Below are positions 1 through 16,927 of a stretch of 64,000 nucleotides of DNA, one piece after another. A program made the translations under genes and the position numbers. The stretch covers positions 42,094 to 106,093 of the forward strand of contig JAJYNS010000013.1 of NCBI GenBank assembly GCA_021786195.1, read 5' to 3'. The notes beneath the pieces are model-generated. The model worked only from the letters and a program-made list of their open reading frames with translations. It had not been told where the DNA came from and ran no database searches. This DNA is from Actinomycetes bacterium. Its GTDB lineage: Bacteria > Actinomycetota > Acidimicrobiia > Acidimicrobiales > Bog-793. Positions within the stretch are counted from its first letter, which is position 1; every line of letters begins with the position of its first letter.

Positions 1-1603
1 CCCCGCCCGTGATCTTGTCGACGAACTCGAAGCCGGACCCCGGCGCGGTCGGCTCGAGGTCGATGACGACATGGCCGTACTGGCCCCGGCCCCCGGTCTG
101 GCGGACGTAGCGCTCCTCGACCTTCTCGACGCGGTCGCGGATCGTCTCTCGGTAGGCCACCTGGGGCTTGCCGACGTTCGCGTCGACCTTGAACTCGCGC
201 AGCATCCGGTCGACCAGCACCTCGAGGTGCAGCTCGCCCATGCCGGAGATCACGGTCTGGCCCGTCTCCTCGTCCGTGCGGACGCGGAAGGTCGGGTCCT
301 CCTCAGAGAGCGCGTAGAGCGCCTTGCCGAGCTTGTCCTGGTCGGCCTTCGTCTTCGGCTCCACCGCGACGTGGATCACCGGCTCGGGGAACTCGAGCGA
401 CTCGAGGATGATCGGCCTCTGGGGGTCGCAGAGGGTGTCGCCGGTCGTCGTGTCCTTGAGCCCGACCACGGCCACGATGTCCCCGGCGAACAGTGCGTCG
501 ACGTCCTCGCGATGGTTGGCGTGCATCTTGAGGATGCGACCGATGCGCTCTCGCTTGTCCTTCGAGGAGTTGAGCACGGTGGTGCCCTTCTCGATCGAGC
601 CCGAGTAGACCCGCAGGTAGGTGAGCTTGCCGACGTAGGGGTCGCTCATGATCTTGAAGGCGAGAGCCGAGAAGGCCTCGTCGTCACGTGCCTCCCGGTG
701 GGCTTCCTCGCCCTTGGGCGTGACGCCTCGGGTCGCGGGGATGTCAACGGGGCTCGGCAGGTAGTCGACCACGGCGTCGAGCAGGGGCTGGACGCCTTTG
801 TTCTTGAAGGCCGAGCCGCACAGCACCGGGACCAGGTGGCCCTCGATCGTGCCGTGGCGGATCGCCCGCCGCAGGTCCTCCGAGGTGATCTCCTGATCGG
901 TGACGTACTTCTCCATCACGACGTCGTCGTAGTTGGACACGACGTCCACCAGGTCGTGACGAGCCTGCTCCGCGGCCGAGAGCAGCTCCTCGGGCACCGG
1001 CCCCTCGACCCAGTGCTCGCCCATCATCTCCTCCCAGACCAGCGACCGCATGTCGACGACGTCGACGACGCCGGAGAAGTCGGCCTCGACGCCGATGGGC
1101 AGCTGGACCACGGCGGGCACGGCGTCGAGCCGGTCGCGGATCATCTGCACCGTGCGCCCGAAGTCGGCGCCGGTCCGGTCCATCTTGTTCACGAAGCAGA
1201 ACCGGGGGACGCGGTACTTGTTCGCCTGGCGCCACACCGTCTCGGTCTGGGGCTCGACGCCCGCCACGGCGTCGAAGACGGCCACCGCGCCGTCGAGGAC
1301 TCGCAGCGACCGCTCGACCTCGACCGTGAAGTCGACGTGGCCCGGAGTGTCGATGATGTTGATCTGGCAGTCGCGCCACTCGCAGGTCGTCGCCGCCGAG
1401 GTGATCGTGATGCCGCGCTCTTGCTCCTGGACCATCCAGTCCATGGTCGCCGCGCCCTCGTGGACCTCGCCGATCTTGTAGTTGCGGCCCGTGTAGTAGA
1501 GGATCCGCTCGGTCGTCGTCGTCTTGCCCGCGTCGATGTGGGCCATGATCCCGATGTTCCGGGTCTTGGCAAGGGGATGCTCGCGTGCTCGGGTGTTTGC
1601 CAT
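1..1603 (-). CDS. fusA: Elongation factor G, partial (3' end outside window)
   Basis: This GTPase drives ribosome translocation and, with ribosome recycling factor, subunit splitting in the cytoplasm. The 534 visible codons start at an ATG and show the P-loop AHIDAGKTT (residues 21-29), the switch-region QERGITI (61-67), DTPGH (85-89) and VNKMD near residue 140, followed by domains II, III and the start of domain IV. The family is about 700 residues long, so roughly the last quarter lies left of position 1. It is the third gene of an rpsL-rpsG-fusA operon, 145 nt after rpsG. The identification is certain because sequence identity to actinobacterial EF-G is high throughout. Confidence 0.97.
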   Translation of the reverse strand, partial: MANTRAREHPLAKTRNIGIMAHIDAGKTTTTERILYYTGRNYKIGEVHEGAATMDWMVQEQERGITITSAATTCEWRDCQINIIDTPGHVDFTVEVERSLRVLDGAVAVFDAVAGVEPQTETVWRQANKYRVPRFCFVNKMDRTGADFGRTVQMIRDRLDAVPAVVQLPIGVEADFSGVVDVVDMRSLVWEEMMGEHWVEGPVPEELLSAAEQARHDLVDVVSNYDDVVMEKYVTDQEITSEDLRRAIRHGTIEGHLVPVLCGSAFKNKGVQPLLDAVVDYLPSPVDIPATRGVTPKGEEAHREARDDEAFSALAFKIMSDPYVGKLTYLRVYSGSIEKGTTVLNSSKDKRERIGRILKMHANHREDVDALFAGDIVAVVGLKDTTTGDTLCDPQRPIILESLEFPEPVIHVAVEPKTKADQDKLGKALYALSEEDPTFRVRTDEETGQTVISGMGELHLEVLVDRMLREFKVDANVGKPQVAYRETIRDRVEKVEERYVRQTGGRGQYGHVVIDLEPTAPGSGFEFVDKITGG

Positions 1604-1748
1604 GATCTTCTCTTGTCGCTTCGTGTCTCTCGCCGTGGTCGTCTGTGCTGCCCGGGTCGCCCCACCCTCGTCGCCCGGCCCGCCGCCGGCAGGTCGCCGG
1701 CGGTCCCGAGTGGCGCGATCGTCGGCGCCCGGCTCCGGCGCGCCCGCC

Positions 1749-2219
1749 CTACCAGCGGTAGTGCGCGAACGCCTTGTTCGACTCCGCCATCTTGTGCAGG
1801 TCCTCCCGGCGCTTGACCGCGGCGCCGAGGCCGTTGGCCGCGTCGAGGATCTCGTTCGCGAGGCGGAGGGCCATCGTCCGCTCCCGGCGCTGCCGGGCGT
1901 AGCCGACGAGCCAGCGGATGGAGAGCGTCGTCGCTCGCCTGGGCCGGACCTCGACGGGGACCTGGTAGGTGGCCCCGCCGACCCGCCGGCTGCGCACCTC
2001 GAGCTCGGGCCGGAGGTTGTCGAGCGCCCGCTTCAACGTCGGGACCGGGTCGCCCGCGGTCTTCTCCGCGACCGTCCCGAGGGCGTCGTAGACGATGCGC
2101 TCGGCGAGCGTGCGCTTGCCGCGCACGAGCACCTTGTTGACGAGCTGGGTGACGAGCACGGAGCGGTGCACCGGGTCCGGAAGCAGCTCACGCCTGGGTG
2201 CGGGTCCGTTGCGCGGCAT
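1749..2219 (-). CDS. rpsG: 30S ribosomal protein S7 (uS7)
   Basis: Primary binding protein of the 3' domain of 16S rRNA, located at the head of the 30S subunit near the E site. The 156 residues match the usual bacterial length, with the conserved N-terminal [10 protein letters not shown], the [14 protein letters not shown] helix and the C-terminal [14 protein letters not shown]. The ATG shares one base with the rpsL stop codon (TGATG at 2217-2221), so translation is probably coupled to rpsL. S7 is the translational repressor of the str operon in enterobacteria; nothing here shows whether that holds in this organism. Confidence 0.97.
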   Translation of the reverse strand: MPRNGPAPRRELLPDPVHRSVLVTQLVNKVLVRGKRTLAERIVYDALGTVAEKTAGDPVPTLKRALDNLRPELEVRSRRVGGATYQVPVEVRPRRATTLSIRWLVGYARQRRERTMALRLANEILDAANGLGAAVKRREDLHKMAESNKAFAHYRW

Positions 2220-2590
2220 CAGGCGCTCCTCTTCGCGCCGTAGCGGCTACGCGCCTGGGCGCGGTCCCGGACGCCCGAGGTGTCAAGCGTCCCGCGCACG
2301 ATCTTGTAGCGGACGCCGGGAAGGTCCTTCACCCGGCCGCCTCGCACGAGCACGATCGAGTGCTCCTGGAGGTTGTGGCCGATACCGGGGATGTAGGCCG
2401 TGACCTCGACCCCGCTCGTCAGGCGCACCCGGGCGACCTTGCGCAACGCGGAGTTCGGCTTCTTCGGGGTGGTCGTGTAGACGCGCGTGCAGACGCCGCG
2501 ACGCTGGGGCGCGCCTCGGAGCGCCGGCGTCTTCGTCTTCGTCCGCTTCGACGCCCGTCCCTTGCGGACGAGCTGGGCAATCGTCGGCAC
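2219..2590 (-). CDS. rpsL: 30S ribosomal protein S12 (uS12)
   Basis: S12 sits at the decoding centre and controls accuracy. At 123 residues it has the standard length, with the universally conserved [13 protein letters not shown] and [11 protein letters not shown] segments. The two lysines whose change gives streptomycin resistance in other bacteria (in PKKPNS and GRVKDLPG) are both wild type. The start is GTG, with GAGAGG six bases upstream. It is the first gene of the str operon, 151 nt downstream of an unrelated transporter gene, and is preceded by a good promoter. Confidence 0.97.
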   Translation of the reverse strand: MPTIAQLVRKGRASKRTKTKTPALRGAPQRRGVCTRVYTTTPKKPNSALRKVARVRLTSGVEVTAYIPGIGHNLQEHSIVLVRGGRVKDLPGVRYKIVRGTLDTSGVRDRAQARSRYGAKRSA

Positions 2591-2661
2591 GCGTAACCTC
2601 TCGGCCTTGTCGTTCGTCGGATCGCTGCCTGGGCGCGAGCAGCCGCCAGGACAGCCTCATG

Positions 2662-2689
2662 ATTCTAGCGTCACCGCAGGGCTCGGCAA
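2662..2689 (-). promoter_or_regulatory. Promoter of the rpsL-rpsG-fusA operon
   Basis: On the minus strand, TTGCCG (2689-2684), a 16-nt spacer and TAGAAT (2667-2662) form a sigma-A-type promoter. The expected transcript start near 2655 leaves a leader of about 65 nt before the rpsL GTG. It gives the str operon independence from the transporter genes inserted upstream. Confidence 0.65.
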
Positions 2690-2722
2690 GCAGGATCCCC
2701 CGCCCCGCCGCGACGCCCTCTC

Positions 2723-2743
2723 GAGGCCGCGGCGGCCGGCCTC
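2723..2743 (-). terminator. Hairpin at the end of the ABC transporter operon
   Basis: A 7-bp GC stem (gaggccg/cggcctc) with a 7-nt loop overlaps the stop codon of the substrate-binding protein gene. There is no T tract, so it is only a possible terminator or mRNA-stabilising 3' hairpin. It lies just before the str promoter. Confidence 0.35.
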
Positions 2744-3908
2744 AGGGCCCCGGCCAGATCAGCGACGTCCCATGGTAGAGCGAGGCGGCGAGCCCGGTGT
2801 CCTCGTAGGTCCCGAGCGGAGGCACTCGGCGCAGGATCTTGAAGCGCTCGAGGGCCCGAACCTCCGGCATCCACTCCGCCTGCGACTGCACGCCGACGCC
2901 CTGGCCCGGCAGTCGGTTGTGCTCAGCGAGGGCGACCTCGAAGCGCCACTCGGCGAGGCTGTGGGGGAGCGAGTAGGAGGCGCCGGCCGCCTGGGCGTCG
3001 GCCTGCTCGAAGCGCACGCAGGCCAGGGCGTGGACGGCGCAGTAGGCGAAGGCGTGCAGCTCGGCCCGGAGGAAGTCCGCGACGGCGAGCGGGTGGGCGG
3101 CGAGGAAGGACTGGTTGACGACCTGGACGTTGAAGGTCCCCCGCGCGCCGAACTGGCTCGGGATCCACTCCCGGAAGGCCAGGTGCTGCTGCCTCAGCGT
3201 GATCGGCTCGTTCGACCGGTAGGCCTGGAGGGCGGCGAACTTGCCCTGGACGAGCAGGTCGGGGTCGTAGGAGTTGTCGTCGACCAGGCGGAGCCTGGAG
3301 ATGTCGACGCCCGCCCGCTCCAGCATCTCCTCGAGGATCACCGGCAGCACGGTGTGGTACGCGACGACCTTGCCCTCGAGCTGGCTGAGCCGGGTGATGC
3401 TCGGCCGGGTCAACAGGGCGTAGTCCGAGGTGTCCCCGTAGGTGGCGATCGCGACGAGCCGCTGCCCGTGGGCGACGCCGACGAGAAAGTCCGCCGCGCT
3501 GCCCACACCGGTGACCGTGGCGCGCCCGGCCGAGACGAGCTCGTAGGGGTCGTAGGAGGACAGGACGAGGTCGACCTTGAGGCACATCGCCCGGAAGTAC
3601 CCGAGGTGCTGCGCCGCCACGACGTCGAGGATGCCCACGGAGGCGTCGTAGCCGAACGGCGAGACGAAGGTCATCGTCCCGGCTTGCTCGTTCCGGCGGC
3701 AGCGGTCCTTGCCGACGAGACCGCCCGAGGCCGCTCCGGCGGAGCGGGCCGACGTGGCCGGAGGCTGAGCCGCCGGGCGCAGCGCCGCGTGGTGGGGCGG
3801 CCCGGCGTGGGCGACCGCCCCAGAGGCTCCCGCCGCGGCAGGGCCGCCCGGCACTGCGAGCACGGCGAGCGCGGCAGAAAGACCGAGAGCTACAAGGATC
3901 CGGGGCAC
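2742..3908 (-). CDS. ABC transporter substrate-binding protein, NMT1/THI5-like
   Basis: The 388-residue extracytoplasmic binding protein resembles the NMT1/THI5/SsuA group that binds thiamin pyrimidine precursors, sulfonates or nitrate. An N-terminal hydrophobic signal (residues about 4-26, ending in alanines) has no lipobox Cys, so it is probably released or held by other means. A poorly conserved Ala/Pro-rich linker runs to about residue 75. The conserved fold then begins with FVSPFGYDASVGILDVVAAQH, continued by a YDPYELVSAG segment. It is the last gene of a three-gene operon after the ATPase and permease, 9 nt past the permease. The substrate cannot be read from sequence; a pyrimidine, flavin or sulfonate compound is possible. 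Confidence 0.8.
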   Translation of the reverse strand: MPRILVALGLSAALAVLAVPGGPAAAGASGAVAHAGPPHHAALRPAAQPPATSARSAGAASGGLVGKDRCRRNEQAGTMTFVSPFGYDASVGILDVVAAQHLGYFRAMCLKVDLVLSSYDPYELVSAGRATVTGVGSAADFLVGVAHGQRLVAIATYGDTSDYALLTRPSITRLSQLEGKVVAYHTVLPVILEEMLERAGVDISRLRLVDDNSYDPDLLVQGKFAALQAYRSNEPITLRQQHLAFREWIPSQFGARGTFNVQVVNQSFLAAHPLAVADFLRAELHAFAYCAVHALACVRFEQADAQAAGASYSLPHSLAEWRFEVALAEHNRLPGQGVGVQSQAEWMPEVRALERFKILRRVPPLGTYEDTGLAASLYHGTSLIWPGP

Positions 3909-3917
3909 GCCTTCTTT

Positions 3918-4823
3918 CTAGCTGCCGCTCGCCGGGGCCCGCCAGGACAGGGCCCGGCGCTCGAGCACGACGACGGCGAGCGTGAGGGCGAGGCCCAGCG
4001 CGGCAAGCACCAGGATGGCGGCGTAGATGCGGGCGAGATCGCTGTAGGCCGAGGCGGTCTCGATCAGGGACCCGAGGCCGCCGGCGTCCCCGGAGGACGA
4101 CATCTCGGCCACGACGGCGCCGACGACCGAGAGGGGCAGGCAGACCCGGGCCGCGGCGAACAGGTACGGCAGGCTGCTCGGCAGCCGCAACCTGACGAGA
4201 GTCTCGAACTGCGAGGCGTGCAAGGTCCGGAGCACCTCGAGCGCCTCGGGGTCGGCCGAGCGCAACCCGACGAGGGAGTTGACGAGGAAGGGGAAGAAGA
4301 CGATCACCGCCGTGACGATGTAGCGCGGGACCAGGTCGAAGCCGAAGGCCACGACCAGGCCGGGCGCGAGGGCGACGACGGGCGTGACGTTGAGGACCAC
4401 GGCGAGCGGCATGACCGCGCGCTCGATGACCTTCAGGTAGCTCATCGCCACGGCGAGGCCGAAGGCGAGGGCGAAGCTCGACGTCAGCCCGACGGCGACC
4501 TCCTGGAGCGTGACGAGCGTGTCGTGCCAGAAGAGCCCGGGGCTGTGCCAGAGCTCGGAGAGCACGGCGGTGTCGGTCGGGAGCACCGTAGGGTTGTGGA
4601 CGGCCACCAGCTGCCAGGCGAGGCTGAGCGCGCCGAGCGCGACGAGGGCGGGGAGCCAGCTCGAGGGCGAGAGCGCCCGCCACCGGCCGCTCGAGCGCCC
4701 TGGGCGGCGGCCGGCGAGAAGGGTCCCGCGCGCACGCCCGGCTCCCGGCGCCAGGTCCGGCCCGCCGCCCGCCGTCGGGCGCGGCCCGTCGCTCCCGGGT
4801 CCGGCCCGCTCAGCCGTCTGCAC
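3918..4823 (-). CDS. ABC transporter permease (nitrate/sulfonate/taurine type)
   Basis: Inner-membrane subunit of 301 residues. An N-terminal Pro/Arg-rich cytoplasmic stretch is followed by about six hydrophobic segments typical of the BPD_transp_1 fold. The EAA-like loop reads EALEVLRTLHASQFETLVRL, in the cytoplasmic loop that contacts the ATPase. The start overlaps the ATPase gene by 14 nt, so the two are probably translationally coupled. It works with the adjacent ATPase and NMT1-like binding protein. The family is clear; the substrate is unknown. Confidence 0.85.
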   Translation of the reverse strand: MQTAERAGPGSDGPRPTAGGGPDLAPGAGRARGTLLAGRRPGRSSGRWRALSPSSWLPALVALGALSLAWQLVAVHNPTVLPTDTAVLSELWHSPGLFWHDTLVTLQEVAVGLTSSFALAFGLAVAMSYLKVIERAVMPLAVVLNVTPVVALAPGLVVAFGFDLVPRYIVTAVIVFFPFLVNSLVGLRSADPEALEVLRTLHASQFETLVRLRLPSSLPYLFAAARVCLPLSVVGAVVAEMSSSGDAGGLGSLIETASAYSDLARIYAAILVLAALGLALTLAVVVLERRALSWRAPASGS

Positions 4824-5688
4824 CGCCGCCCGCCTCCTCCCCGGTGGCGAGGCGCCCCGATCCGGGCGCGCCGAGCGCAGGGCGGGAGCCGTCGCGAAGC
4901 TCCAGCCGCACCTGGCGCTCGAGGGCCCGGAACTCGTCGGTCAGCTCGACGAGATCTCCCCGGGGCCTCGGCAGGCCGACGGGGACCAGCGCAGCGATGC
5001 GCCCGGGCCGGGCGGTCATGACCGCGACCGCGTCGGACAGCAGGACCGCCTCGGTGACCGAGTGCGTGACGAAGAGCACCGTCTTTCGATGGACCTGCCA
5101 CAGGCTGAGCAGCTCGTGGCGGAGCACCTCACGAGTCAACTCGTCGAGGCTCGAGAACGGCTCGTCCATGAGCAGGATCTCCGGGTCGAAGGCGAAGGCG
5201 CGGGCGATCGCGACCCGCTGCCGCATGCCGCCGGAGAGCTGGGCGGGCCGGAGGTGCTTCACCGACCCGAGGCCGACCGCCTCCAGGATCTCCTCGGGCT
5301 CGCGGGCCCCAAGTCCGGAAGGGGGGGTCGCGCGGCGGTTGACCTGCAGGGGGAGCCGGACGTTGTCGAGCACGGTCCGCCAGGGCAGGAGCGCAGGTGA
5401 CTGGGGCACGAACCCGACGCGCTTCGAGGCGCAGGCGCGCCTCGGGCTCTCGCCGAAGATGGTCACCTCGCCGGCGTCGGGCTCGAGGAGACCGGCGGCG
5501 ATGCGCAGCAGCGTCGACTTCCCGCAGCCGCTCGGGCCGATCACGGTGACGAAGCGGCCGCGCTCGACGGACAGCCGCACGCCGGCCAGCGCCGAGATGA
5601 GCCGGGCGCCGTCGCGGAAGGACTTCGTCACGCCCTCGAGGACGAGCCCGGCGGGTGCCGGGCCGTCCTTCTCGGGCGAGGGGGGCAC
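4810..5688 (-). CDS. ABC transporter ATP-binding protein (nitrate/taurine type)
   Basis: Cytoplasmic ATPase of 292 residues that powers the neighbouring permease. Walker A GPSGCGKST is at 51-59, the Q-loop at FVPQSPALLPW, the signature LSGGMRQR at 151-158, Walker B ILLMDEPFSSLD at 171-182 and the switch His in FVTHS. The start is GTG with GGAGGG eight bases upstream. The gene begins only 33 nt after the rpoC stop with no room for a promoter or riboswitch, so it is probably transcribed by readthrough from rpoBC. This placement between rpoC and rpsL is unusual. Confidence 0.9.
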   Translation of the reverse strand: MPPSPEKDGPAPAGLVLEGVTKSFRDGARLISALAGVRLSVERGRFVTVIGPSGCGKSTLLRIAAGLLEPDAGEVTIFGESPRRACASKRVGFVPQSPALLPWRTVLDNVRLPLQVNRRATPPSGLGAREPEEILEAVGLGSVKHLRPAQLSGGMRQRVAIARAFAFDPEILLMDEPFSSLDELTREVLRHELLSLWQVHRKTVLFVTHSVTEAVLLSDAVAVMTARPGRIAALVPVGLPRPRGDLVELTDEFRALERQVRLELRDGSRPALGAPGSGRLATGEEAGGGADG

Positions 5689-5721
5689 GGCCGCGCCCTC
5701 CGGCCAGGCGGCAGCCCGGCG

Positions 5722-13359
<7,638 letters not shown>

Positions 13360-13478
13360 GGGTCTACTCCTCGCGAGAGCGGGTGCGGCGGGCGGCAGCC
13401 GCGCTCGTCGCGACGAGGGCGCGCGTCACCACGCGAGAGCGGAGACAACGGCGCGGTCGACGAGCACGGCAATCGAAC

Positions 13479-13507
13479 AGCATAGGCGCGCGACAGCGCG
13501 GAGGCAA
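13479..13507 (-). promoter_or_regulatory. Promoter P2 upstream of rpoBC
   Basis: TTGCCT (13507-13502), a 17-nt spacer and TATGCT (13484-13479) on the minus strand, about 120 nt before the rpoB start. With P1 it allows rpoBC to be expressed independently of the upstream ribosomal protein genes. Confidence 0.6.
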
Positions 13508-13529
13508 CGCGACCGCGCGCCTGCCCAGC

Positions 13530-13558
13530 AGGGTAGGTGAACTGCGCCGGCAGGTCAA
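13530..13558 (-). promoter_or_regulatory. Promoter P1 upstream of rpoBC
   Basis: TTGACC (13558-13553), a 17-nt spacer and TACCCT (13535-13530) on the minus strand, in the rplL-rpoB gap. The -35 is close to the sigma-A consensus and the spacing is ideal. Confidence 0.6.
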
Positions 13559-13587
13559 GCCTCCGGCCTGCGTCTTTGCCAGAGGCC

Positions 13588-13602
13588 CAGGTCAGGGACC
13601 TG
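13588..13602 (-). terminator. Small hairpin after rplL
   Basis: CAGGTC, a 3-nt loop and GACCTG form a perfect 6-bp stem 20 nt beyond the rplL stop and just before promoter P1. There is no U tract. It may reduce readthrough into rpoB or mark an RNA-processing site, as happens between rplL and rpoB in other bacteria. Confidence 0.3.
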
Positions 13603-13621
13603 TGGCGTGCCGCCGCGGCCG

Positions 13622-14008
13622 CTACTTCAGCTCCACGGTCGCGCCGGCGGCCTCGAGCTGCGCCTTGGCCTTCTCCGCGTCCTCCTTCGACACCTTCTCG
13701 AGGACCGGCTTGGGCGCCGAGTCGACGAGGTCCTTCGCCTCCTTCAGCCCGAGGCTCGTGAGCGCCCGGACCTCCTTGATGACCTGGATCTTCTTGTCCC
13801 CGGCCGCAGCCAGCACGACGTCGAACTCATCCTGCTCCTCGACGACCTCCTCCTGGGCCGCCGCCGACGCGCCGGCGGCCGGGGCGGCGACGGCCACGGG
13901 GGCCGCCGCGGTGACGCCGAAGCGCTCCTCGAACTCCTTCAGCAGCTCGGCCAGCTCGATCACCGTCATCTGCGCGATCCCGTCGAGGATCTCTTCCTTG
14001 GTCGGCAT
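13622..14008 (-). CDS. rplL: 50S ribosomal protein L7/L12 (bL12)
   Basis: Stalk protein that recruits translational GTPases such as EF-G. It has 128 residues: an N-terminal dimerisation domain ([21 protein letters not shown]), an Ala-rich hinge at about 33-52 and a C-terminal domain containing [20 protein letters not shown]. The ATG at 14008 was chosen because MPTKEEIL is the family's N-terminus; the open frame further upstream is out of frame with rplJ. It follows rplJ after 89 nt. Confidence 0.96.
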   Translation of the reverse strand: MPTKEEILDGIAQMTVIELAELLKEFEERFGVTAAAPVAVAAPAAGASAAAQEEVVEEQDEFDVVLAAAGDKKIQVIKEVRALTSLGLKEAKDLVDSAPKPVLEKVSKEDAEKAKAQLEAAGATVELK

Positions 14009-14097
14009 GGTCTCCTTGTCCTTCCTTTGCCTCTTGCACCTGTGCCTCTCGGGCCTGCTCCGCTCCGGGTCGCCCGCCGGTCCCGGGCCGCGGGCCC

Positions 14098-14658
14098 CTA
14101 GCCCTCGGCCTCCGAGGAGCGCCGTGCCTCGATGAGCGCGGACAGCGCGTACGCGAACTTCTGCGGCAGCGCCGCCAACAGCCGCGCGAACTGCTGCATC
14201 GGGGCGGCAAAGGCCCCGGCGAGCTGTGCCAGGAGGACCTCTCTCGAGGGCAGCTCGGCGAGCGCCGCCGTCGCGGAGGCGTCGAGGAGGCTCCTGCCCA
14301 CGAGGCCGCCCTTGACGACGAGCGCGGGATGGCTCCGGGCGAACTCCCGCAGCACCTTGGCGACGGCGGCGACGTCGCCACCGGCGAAGGCGATCGCGGT
14401 CGGCCCCTCGAGCAGCCCCTCGAGCGGCTCGAGCCCGCTCTCGCGTGCCGCCCTGCGGACCAGGGTGTTCTTGTACACCTTGTACTCGCCGCCCGTGGCA
14501 GCAAGCTGACGGCGGAGGGCCTCCATGTGCGAGACCGGCAGCCCGCGGTACTCGGTGAGGATGGCCCCGCTCGCGCCTTGCAGGCGCTGGCGGACCTCCT
14601 CGACGACGGCGACCTTCTCCGCTCTCGGCGGCTTGGTCGCCGCCCCTCTCGTTGCCAC
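14098..14658 (-). CDS. rplJ: 50S ribosomal protein L10 (uL10)
   Basis: Base of the ribosomal stalk; binds 23S rRNA and several L7/L12 dimers through its C-terminal helix. The 186 residues include [17 protein letters not shown] and the [14 protein letters not shown]-binding segment. The GTG start has GGAGGAG upstream. The long 5' region before it resembles an L10 leader, the usual autoregulatory element for the rplJL pair. Confidence 0.95.
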   Translation of the reverse strand: MATRGAATKPPRAEKVAVVEEVRQRLQGASGAILTEYRGLPVSHMEALRRQLAATGGEYKVYKNTLVRRAARESGLEPLEGLLEGPTAIAFAGGDVAAVAKVLREFARSHPALVVKGGLVGRSLLDASATAALAELPSREVLLAQLAGAFAAPMQQFARLLAALPQKFAYALSALIEARRSSEAEG

Positions 14659-14734
14659 GCTCGATCTCCTCCCGCCGCACCGCCGCCGGGAGCGAGGCCG
14701 CAGGGGAGGCGAGCCGCGACGTCGCGGCGCTCCG

Positions 14735-14895
14735 CCTCGTCAGGCGGGACGGTCGTCGGACCGGCCCATTACGCGCTAGGCACCTGAGGTCTACGGCGCC
14801 CGCCCGAGCCCTCCCGCTCCGGGAAGGCCGGCGGCAGGTCTGGAACCCTACTACAGGACCGGAGGCGCCGGCTCCAGGCTCGCCCTTCCGACCGG
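14735..14895 (-). promoter_or_regulatory. Possible L10 leader (autoregulatory mRNA structure)
   Basis: The 246-nt gap between rplA and rplJ holds GC-rich inverted segments. On the minus strand, within 14761-14801, it reads GUAGACCUCAGGUGCC followed after a few bases by GUAAUGGGCC. This resembles the AGACC...AGGUGCC...UUAAUGG core of the L10-binding leader. The match is by eye and partial. Confidence 0.4.
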
Positions 14896-14904
14896 CGGCC
14901 GGGG

Positions 14905-15630
14905 TCAGGCGCTCCGGGCGAGCTCCTCGTCGCTGACACGGAGCCGGTTCGGGTCGACTCGTATCCCGGGGCCCATCGTCGAGGACAGCGTCACCGAGCG
15001 GATGTAGCGGCCCTTGGCCGCGGCCGGCTTCGCCCGCTGGAGCTCGTCGAGGACGGCGCGGACGTTGGCCAGCAACGACGAGGTCTCGAAGGAGACCTTG
15101 CCGATGGGCACGTGGACGTTGCCCACCCGGTCGGTGCGGTACTCGACTCGCCCAGCCTTGTACTCCTGCACGACCCGCCCGACGTCCAGCGTCACGGTGC
15201 CGGTCCGGGGGTTCGGCATCAGGCCACGGGGACCGAGGATCCTCCCGAGCCGTCCGACCTGGGCCATCAGGTCGGGCGTCGCGACCGCGACGTCGAAGGC
15301 GAGGAAGCCCTCCTTCTCGACCCGGGCCACCAGGTCGTCGGCGCCGACGACGTCCGCACCGGCCGCCCGAGCCTCCGCCGCCTGGTCGCCGGCAGCGAAG
15401 ACTGCGACCCTCACCGACCGCCCGGTGCCTGACGGCAGGCTCAGCGAGCCGCGCACGATCTGGTCGGCTCGGCGGGGGTCGACCCCGAGGCGCACGGCGA
15501 GCTCCACGGTCTCGTCGAAGCGCACCGTCGCCAGGCTCTTCACGAGGTCCACGGCCTCGAGCGGGGAGTAGAGCTGGAGCCGGTCGAGCCGCTTGACGGC
15601 GTCGAGGTAGCGCTTTCCCTTGTGCGTCAT
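14905..15630 (-). CDS. rplA: 50S ribosomal protein L1 (uL1)
   Basis: L1 stalk protein that assists release of deacylated tRNA from the E site. It has 241 residues, starting [17 protein letters not shown]. The conserved [16 protein letters not shown] (about residues 150-165) and [21 protein letters not shown] are present. The ATG at 15630 was chosen by the family N-terminus; the longer open frame upstream is the shadow of rplK. It lies 44 nt after rplK. Confidence 0.96.
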   Translation of the reverse strand: MTHKGKRYLDAVKRLDRLQLYSPLEAVDLVKSLATVRFDETVELAVRLGVDPRRADQIVRGSLSLPSGTGRSVRVAVFAAGDQAAEARAAGADVVGADDLVARVEKEGFLAFDVAVATPDLMAQVGRLGRILGPRGLMPNPRTGTVTLDVGRVVQEYKAGRVEYRTDRVGNVHVPIGKVSFETSSLLANVRAVLDELQRAKPAAAKGRYIRSVTLSSTMGPGIRVDPNRLRVSDEELARSA

Positions 15631-15674
15631 CGGACGTCCTCTCCTCGTACCTCTCTGCGCGAGCTCCTGCCGCC

Positions 15675-16103
15675 TCAGCGTGCGACGGTGATGCCCATCG
15701 AGCGCGCCGTGCCCTCGACCTGGCGCTTCGCGCTCTCCAAGTCGTTGGCGTTGAGGTCCGGCCGCTTTGTGGTCGCGATGTCGGCGAGCTGGGCCTCCGT
15801 GATCGTCCCCGCCCGCTCCCTCCCCGGCGTGGCGCTGCCCTTGGCGAGCCCGGCCGCCTCGCGCAACAGCACGGTGGTCGGGGGGGTCTTCAGGACGAAG
15901 GTGAAGCTCCGGTCCTCGAATATGGTGATCTCGACCGGCACGATCGTGCCCCGTTGGGACTCGGTCGCCGCGTTGTACTGCTTGCAGAACTCCATCGTCT
16001 GCACGCCGTGAGGCCCGAGCGCGGTGCCGACCGGTGGCGCGGGCGTCGCCGCGCCGGCCGGGAGCTGGATCTTCACGACTGCCATCACGCGCCTGCGTGC
16101 CAT
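15675..16103 (-). CDS. rplK: 50S ribosomal protein L11 (uL11)
   Basis: Forms the GTPase-associated centre with 23S rRNA helices 43/44. It has 142 residues. The N-terminal [20 protein letters not shown], with the proline pair bound by thiopeptides, and the C-terminal RNA-binding domain are typical. The start at 16103 ([13 protein letters not shown]) has AGGAAG nine bases upstream. An internal ATG at 16085 would give the shorter MAVVKIQ form. Seven consecutive G residues occur in the middle of the gene. Confidence 0.95.
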   Translation of the reverse strand: MARRRVMAVVKIQLPAGAATPAPPVGTALGPHGVQTMEFCKQYNAATESQRGTIVPVEITIFEDRSFTFVLKTPPTTVLLREAAGLAKGSATPGRERAGTITEAQLADIATTKRPDLNANDLESAKRQVEGTARSMGITVAR

Positions 16104-16215
16104 CGGGCTCTTCTTCCTGACTCGGTTGCGTACTGATCCTCGCTGCGCCCGGGCCCGCACGGCCCGGGGGTGCCCTGCGGCGCCGCACGGCGCCGGAGGC
16201 GGCCGCCCCCGCGGG

Positions 16216-16905
16216 CTAGAGCTTCGCCACCTGGCTGAACTCGAGCTCCACCGGTGTCTCCCTGCCGAAGATGTTGACGAGCACCTTCAGCTTGAGCTGG
16301 TCCTCGTTGATCTCGGCGACCTGGCCGGTGAAGTCGGCGAAGGGGCCCTCTCGGACGCGCACGGTCTCCCCCACCTCGTGCTCGAGCCGCGGACGCTGGC
16401 GCTTCGGCCCCTCCGGCCCGGTGTCGCGGACCTGGAGGATGCCCTCGACCTCGGCCCGAGACAGGGGGGTCGGCTTCGTGCCCGGGCCGACGAAGCCGGT
16501 CACCCCGGGCGTCTGGCGGATGACCGACCAGGACTCGTCGTCGAGCTCGCACCGGCAGAGCAGGTAGCCTGGGAAGACCTTGCGCTGCACGGTGACCTTC
16601 TTGCCGCCCTTGAACTCGACGACGTCCTCCATCGGGATGACGACCTCGTAGATCCTCTCCTCCATGTTCATCGAGGAGATGCGGCTCTCGAGGTTCGACT
16701 TCACCTTGTTCTCATAGCCGGCATAGGTGTGGACGACGTACCAGCTCCCGGGGCGGTCGAAGGGGCTCGGCGGCCGCCTCGGCTCGAGCTCCTCGAGCTC
16801 CTCTTCGGCCCCCTCCCGGTCGGTCGCCCCGGCATCCTGGGCGGCGACCCGGGTCGCTTCGGCCGTCGCCGGCCCGTCGCCGTGCTCGTCTGCGGTCATC
16901 ACCAT
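16216..16905 (-). CDS. nusG: Transcription termination/antitermination factor NusG
   Basis: NusG binds RNA polymerase through its N-terminal domain and Rho or S10 through its KOW domain. The 229 residues begin with an acidic low-complexity extension of about 45 residues. The NGN domain follows ([33 protein letters not shown]), then the KOW domain ([16 protein letters not shown]). The ATG at 16905 was preferred over an upstream in-frame ATG at 16953 because GAGG precedes it and the longer form would overlap secE. It follows secE by 22 nt. Confidence 0.95.
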   Translation of the reverse strand: MVMTADEHGDGPATAEATRVAAQDAGATDREGAEEELEELEPRRPPSPFDRPGSWYVVHTYAGYENKVKSNLESRISSMNMEERIYEVVIPMEDVVEFKGGKKVTVQRKVFPGYLLCRCELDDESWSVIRQTPGVTGFVGPGTKPTPLSRAEVEGILQVRDTGPEGPKRQRPRLEHEVGETVRVREGPFADFTGQVAEINEDQLKLKVLVNIFGRETPVELEFSQVAKL

Positions 16906-16927
16906 CGCCGTTCGCCTCACGCCTCGT

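Noticed and set aside
71..1816. A long plus-strand frame opposite fusA
   Set aside because: Same mirror-frame artefact; fusA on the minus strand is strongly conserved.
5689..5721. Thiamin or flavin riboswitch before the NMT1-type transporter operon
   Set aside because: Only 33 nt separate it from rpoC, too short for either riboswitch.
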